Source: Pseudoalteromonas shioyasakiensis
Lineage (GTDB): Bacteria; Pseudomonadota; Gammaproteobacteria; Enterobacterales; Alteromonadaceae
Direction of reading: 5' to 3'
Length of the DNA stretch: 64,000 nucleotides
Assembly (NCBI RefSeq): GCF_001550135.1
Contig: NZ_LRUE01000021.1
Location: 125,434 to 189,433, forward strand
Of this stretch, positions 62,391 to 64,000 are shown one piece after another. The position numbers and the translations under genes are program-made. Every line of letters begins with the position of its first letter. Position 1 is the stretch's first letter. The notes below the pieces were generated by a model. That model saw only the letters and a program-made list of their open reading frames with translations. It made no database searches and was not told the origin of the DNA.

Positions 62391-63668
62391 GTGTTTTTAA
62401 ATCGATTTTTAGGCCTTGTTGTTGTTTCTTTTATTGTAACAGGCTGTCAGACTGCCCCTGAGTCACTTCCCGAAAAGAAGCCCATCATCAAAGCTAATCC
62501 AGGCACTGTGGTTGCAGAAGCTAAAACAGCACAAGTAGACGCGGTGACACCGCTCAAACCAAGTGAACTTGATGACGTATGGCAGCGTATTCGCATTCAA
62601 CTACAGTTTAGCGATTCAAGTCACCCAGATGTGCAAAAGCGCATTGCTTGGTACCTTACTCATCCAAATTACATGGAAGAAATAAGCCGCCGTGCAGAGC
62701 CGTATTTGTATCATATCGTTACAGAAGTAGAAAACCGTGACTTACCAATAGAACTCGCTCTAATGCCGCTTATAGAGAGCGATTTTGATGCCAGTGCCTA
62801 TTCGCACAAACATGCATCGGGTTTATGGCAACTCACCCCCTCAATCGCCAAATACTTTAAAGTAAAAATTACCCCTTGGTATGATGGTCGCCAAGATGTG
62901 ATCGACAGCACCCGCGCAGCTTTGGATTTTATGGAATACCTTTATAAACGCTTTGATGGCGATTGGTATCATGCTATTGCTGCCTACAATATTGGTGAAG
63001 GGCGTGTATTACAGGCAATTGCTCGTAATAAAAAACAAGGTAAGTCGACGGACTTCTTTAGCTTAAAGCTACCATCGCAAACCAAACAATACGTGCCTAA
63101 GTTACTGGCCGCAGCACAATTATTAAAACACCAAAAAATGATATTCCCTGCCATTAAGAATGAGCAGGCTATTGCGACCTTACCAGTAACTGGTGCAGTG
63201 ATCTTGGCAGACAAAGCGAAATGGCAAGAGCTTGAAGAGCTGAACCATGGCGTTATCCGATATCCCGCGGTGATTGATGCGCCACATATTGTGGTCCCAA
63301 AAGATCAGCAGGCAAGTTATCAAACTCTATTAGCTAACCAAAAAAGCAATGATTATAGCCAGTGGCAACATTACACAGTAAAGCGCGGTGATAGCTTAAG
63401 TGTAATTGCAAAGAACTATAAAGTAACAGTTAGCCAGCTGAAAACCTTCAATAACCTAAAAACAAACACCATTCGTATTGGTCAAAAACTGATATTACCG
63501 CAATTGGCTGATCAACAAATCGAGTATAAGGTGAAATCTGGCGATAGCCTTTGGAAGATAGCAAAGCAATACAAAGTCAGTATCACTAAACTCAAACAAT
63601 GGAATAACCTTTCAAGAGATAGCTTAAGAGTGGGTGAAAAGCTCACCGTATTTATCTCAAATAGTTAA
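62391..63668 (+). CDS. mltD: MltD-like membrane-bound lytic transglycosylase with two LysM domains
   Basis: A protein of 425 residues. The start is GTG with GGAG ten bases upstream; a lipobox VTGC places the lipid anchor at Cys19. The SLT domain (about 115-225) has the catalytic Glu in LALMPLIESDFDASAYS, then HASGLWQLTP and DGDWYHAIAAYNIGEGRV. Two LysM repeats close the chain (YTVKRGDSLSVIAKNYKVTV and YKVKSGDSLWKIAKQYKVSI). It cleaves peptidoglycan glycan strands with formation of anhydro-muramyl ends, from the outer membrane. Confidence 0.95.
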   Translation: MFLNRFLGLVVVSFIVTGCQTAPESLPEKKPIIKANPGTVVAEAKTAQVDAVTPLKPSELDDVWQRIRIQLQFSDSSHPDVQKRIAWYLTHPNYMEEISRRAEPYLYHIVTEVENRDLPIELALMPLIESDFDASAYSHKHASGLWQLTPSIAKYFKVKITPWYDGRQDVIDSTRAALDFMEYLYKRFDGDWYHAIAAYNIGEGRVLQAIARNKKQGKSTDFFSLKLPSQTKQYVPKLLAAAQLLKHQKMIFPAIKNEQAIATLPVTGAVILADKAKWQELEELNHGVIRYPAVIDAPHIVVPKDQQASYQTLLANQKSNDYSQWQHYTVKRGDSLSVIAKNYKVTVSQLKTFNNLKTNTIRIGQKLILPQLADQQIEYKVKSGDSLWKIAKQYKVSITKLKQWNNLSRDSLRVGEKLTVFISNS

Positions 63669-63676
63669 TACCAAAC

Positions 63677-63703
63677 CAGGGAGTTTTACTCCCTGTCTCT
63701 TTT
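63677..63703 (+). terminator. Terminator after mltD
   Basis: A stem CAGGGAGT with ACTCCCTG, loop TTT, is followed by TCTCTTTT. Confidence 0.75.
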
Positions 63704-63759
63704 ATCTATCCAATTAAAGTTGTATCTTTATTAGTCTATAAAAACAACAATTAAAAATT

Positions 63760-64000
63760 ATGGATAATCAGCAACAGGACGTAAGCTGTTCAACCGTTAA
63801 ATCAGAGCAAGATTCTAACGTTGAAGAGCAAACAAAGACCACCCAGCAAAACACTCAACAAGCCAGCAATCAGCGCAAGGCATGGTTTACCAACGAGCGG
63901 CTAAACCTATTTCTAGCACTCTGTGCCATTATTATCTCCGCAGCCTCCTTTTATGCCACTTACTTACAAGCCAGCGCCGCAGAACGACAAGTAAAAGCCG
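63760..64000 (+). CDS. Partial gene: single-pass membrane protein, cut by the window edge
   Basis: The first 80 codons are visible and the frame is open at the right end. A hydrophilic Gln/Glu/Thr-rich N-terminus (about 40 residues) leads into one hydrophobic helix (LNLFLALCAIIISAASFYATYL) and then QASAAERQVKA, the start of a second soluble region. No domain can be named. The start follows an AT-rich stretch without a clear Shine-Dalgarno. Confidence 0.6.
   Translation, partial: MDNQQQDVSCSTVKSEQDSNVEEQTKTTQQNTQQASNQRKAWFTNERLNLFLALCAIIISAASFYATYLQASAAERQVKA

Overview
The window looks like a chromosomal stretch of a low-GC marine gammaproteobacterium, most likely Pseudoalteromonas or a close relative. 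This is an inference from gene content: TonB-dependent receptors, a GlyGly-CTERM-like secreted protease, the MipA/DUF3019/two-component operon, a RAYT with its REP array, and DeoR next to glmS. There are no rRNA genes, canonical tRNAs, prophage or classical insertion sequences.

Layout, left to right. (1) 1-2760: a small coiled-coil gene, two tandem DUF4019 paralogues, and three direct copies of a ~262 bp palindrome-rich repeat. (2) 2823-13963: an L-arabinose block on the minus strand (araB, araD, araA, HAD phosphatase, aldose 1-epimerase, GH43 arabinofuranosidase lipoprotein), then transaldolase (plus) and transketolase (minus), which carry xylulose-5-phosphate into central metabolism. (3) 14231-22596: a mipA-DUF3019-response regulator-histidine kinase operon followed by a 1648-residue S8 protease; both promoters carry the same 20 bp direct-repeat site. 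(4) 22660-32295: a zinc-starvation island: two TonB-dependent receptors (one with His-rich loops), an AztD-like lipoprotein, ZrgA (DUF2796), Zur, a MerC-like protein and a TonB-like protein, with four candidate Zur boxes. (5) 32453-35668: a tricorn-like S41 protease.

(6) 35765-45732 is the most notable part, a double RNA-repair island. RtcR (sigma-54 activator) is divergent from a sigma-54 promoter. The predicted transcript begins with a structured RNA and two tRNA-like elements with shortened anticodon loops. It then encodes slipin, RtcB, RtcA, a CCA-adding enzyme and the RlaP nucleotidyltransferase. Converging on it is a second operon, rtcB2-prfH-phosphatase, whose leader holds a 14-codon ORF with a strong Shine-Dalgarno overlapping a cloverleaf-like fold. 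The first operon fits tRNA repair; the second fits repair of cleaved 16S rRNA in the ribosome.

(7) 45965-53507: a serine beta-lactamase-like hydrolase, an esterase with TPR-like tail, a D-aminoacylase, glmS with a DeoR-type regulator, and a hexapeptide acetyltransferase. (8) 53519-54276: a RAYT transposase bracketed by REP elements. (9) 54341-61647: a MacAB-like ABC exporter controlled from a divergent sigma-54 two-component pair. (10) 61733-64000: an outer-membrane barrel, an MltD-like transglycosylase and a gene cut by the window edge.

Gene identities come from recognising conserved motifs by eye. RNA folds and operators were worked out by hand and need computational checks.
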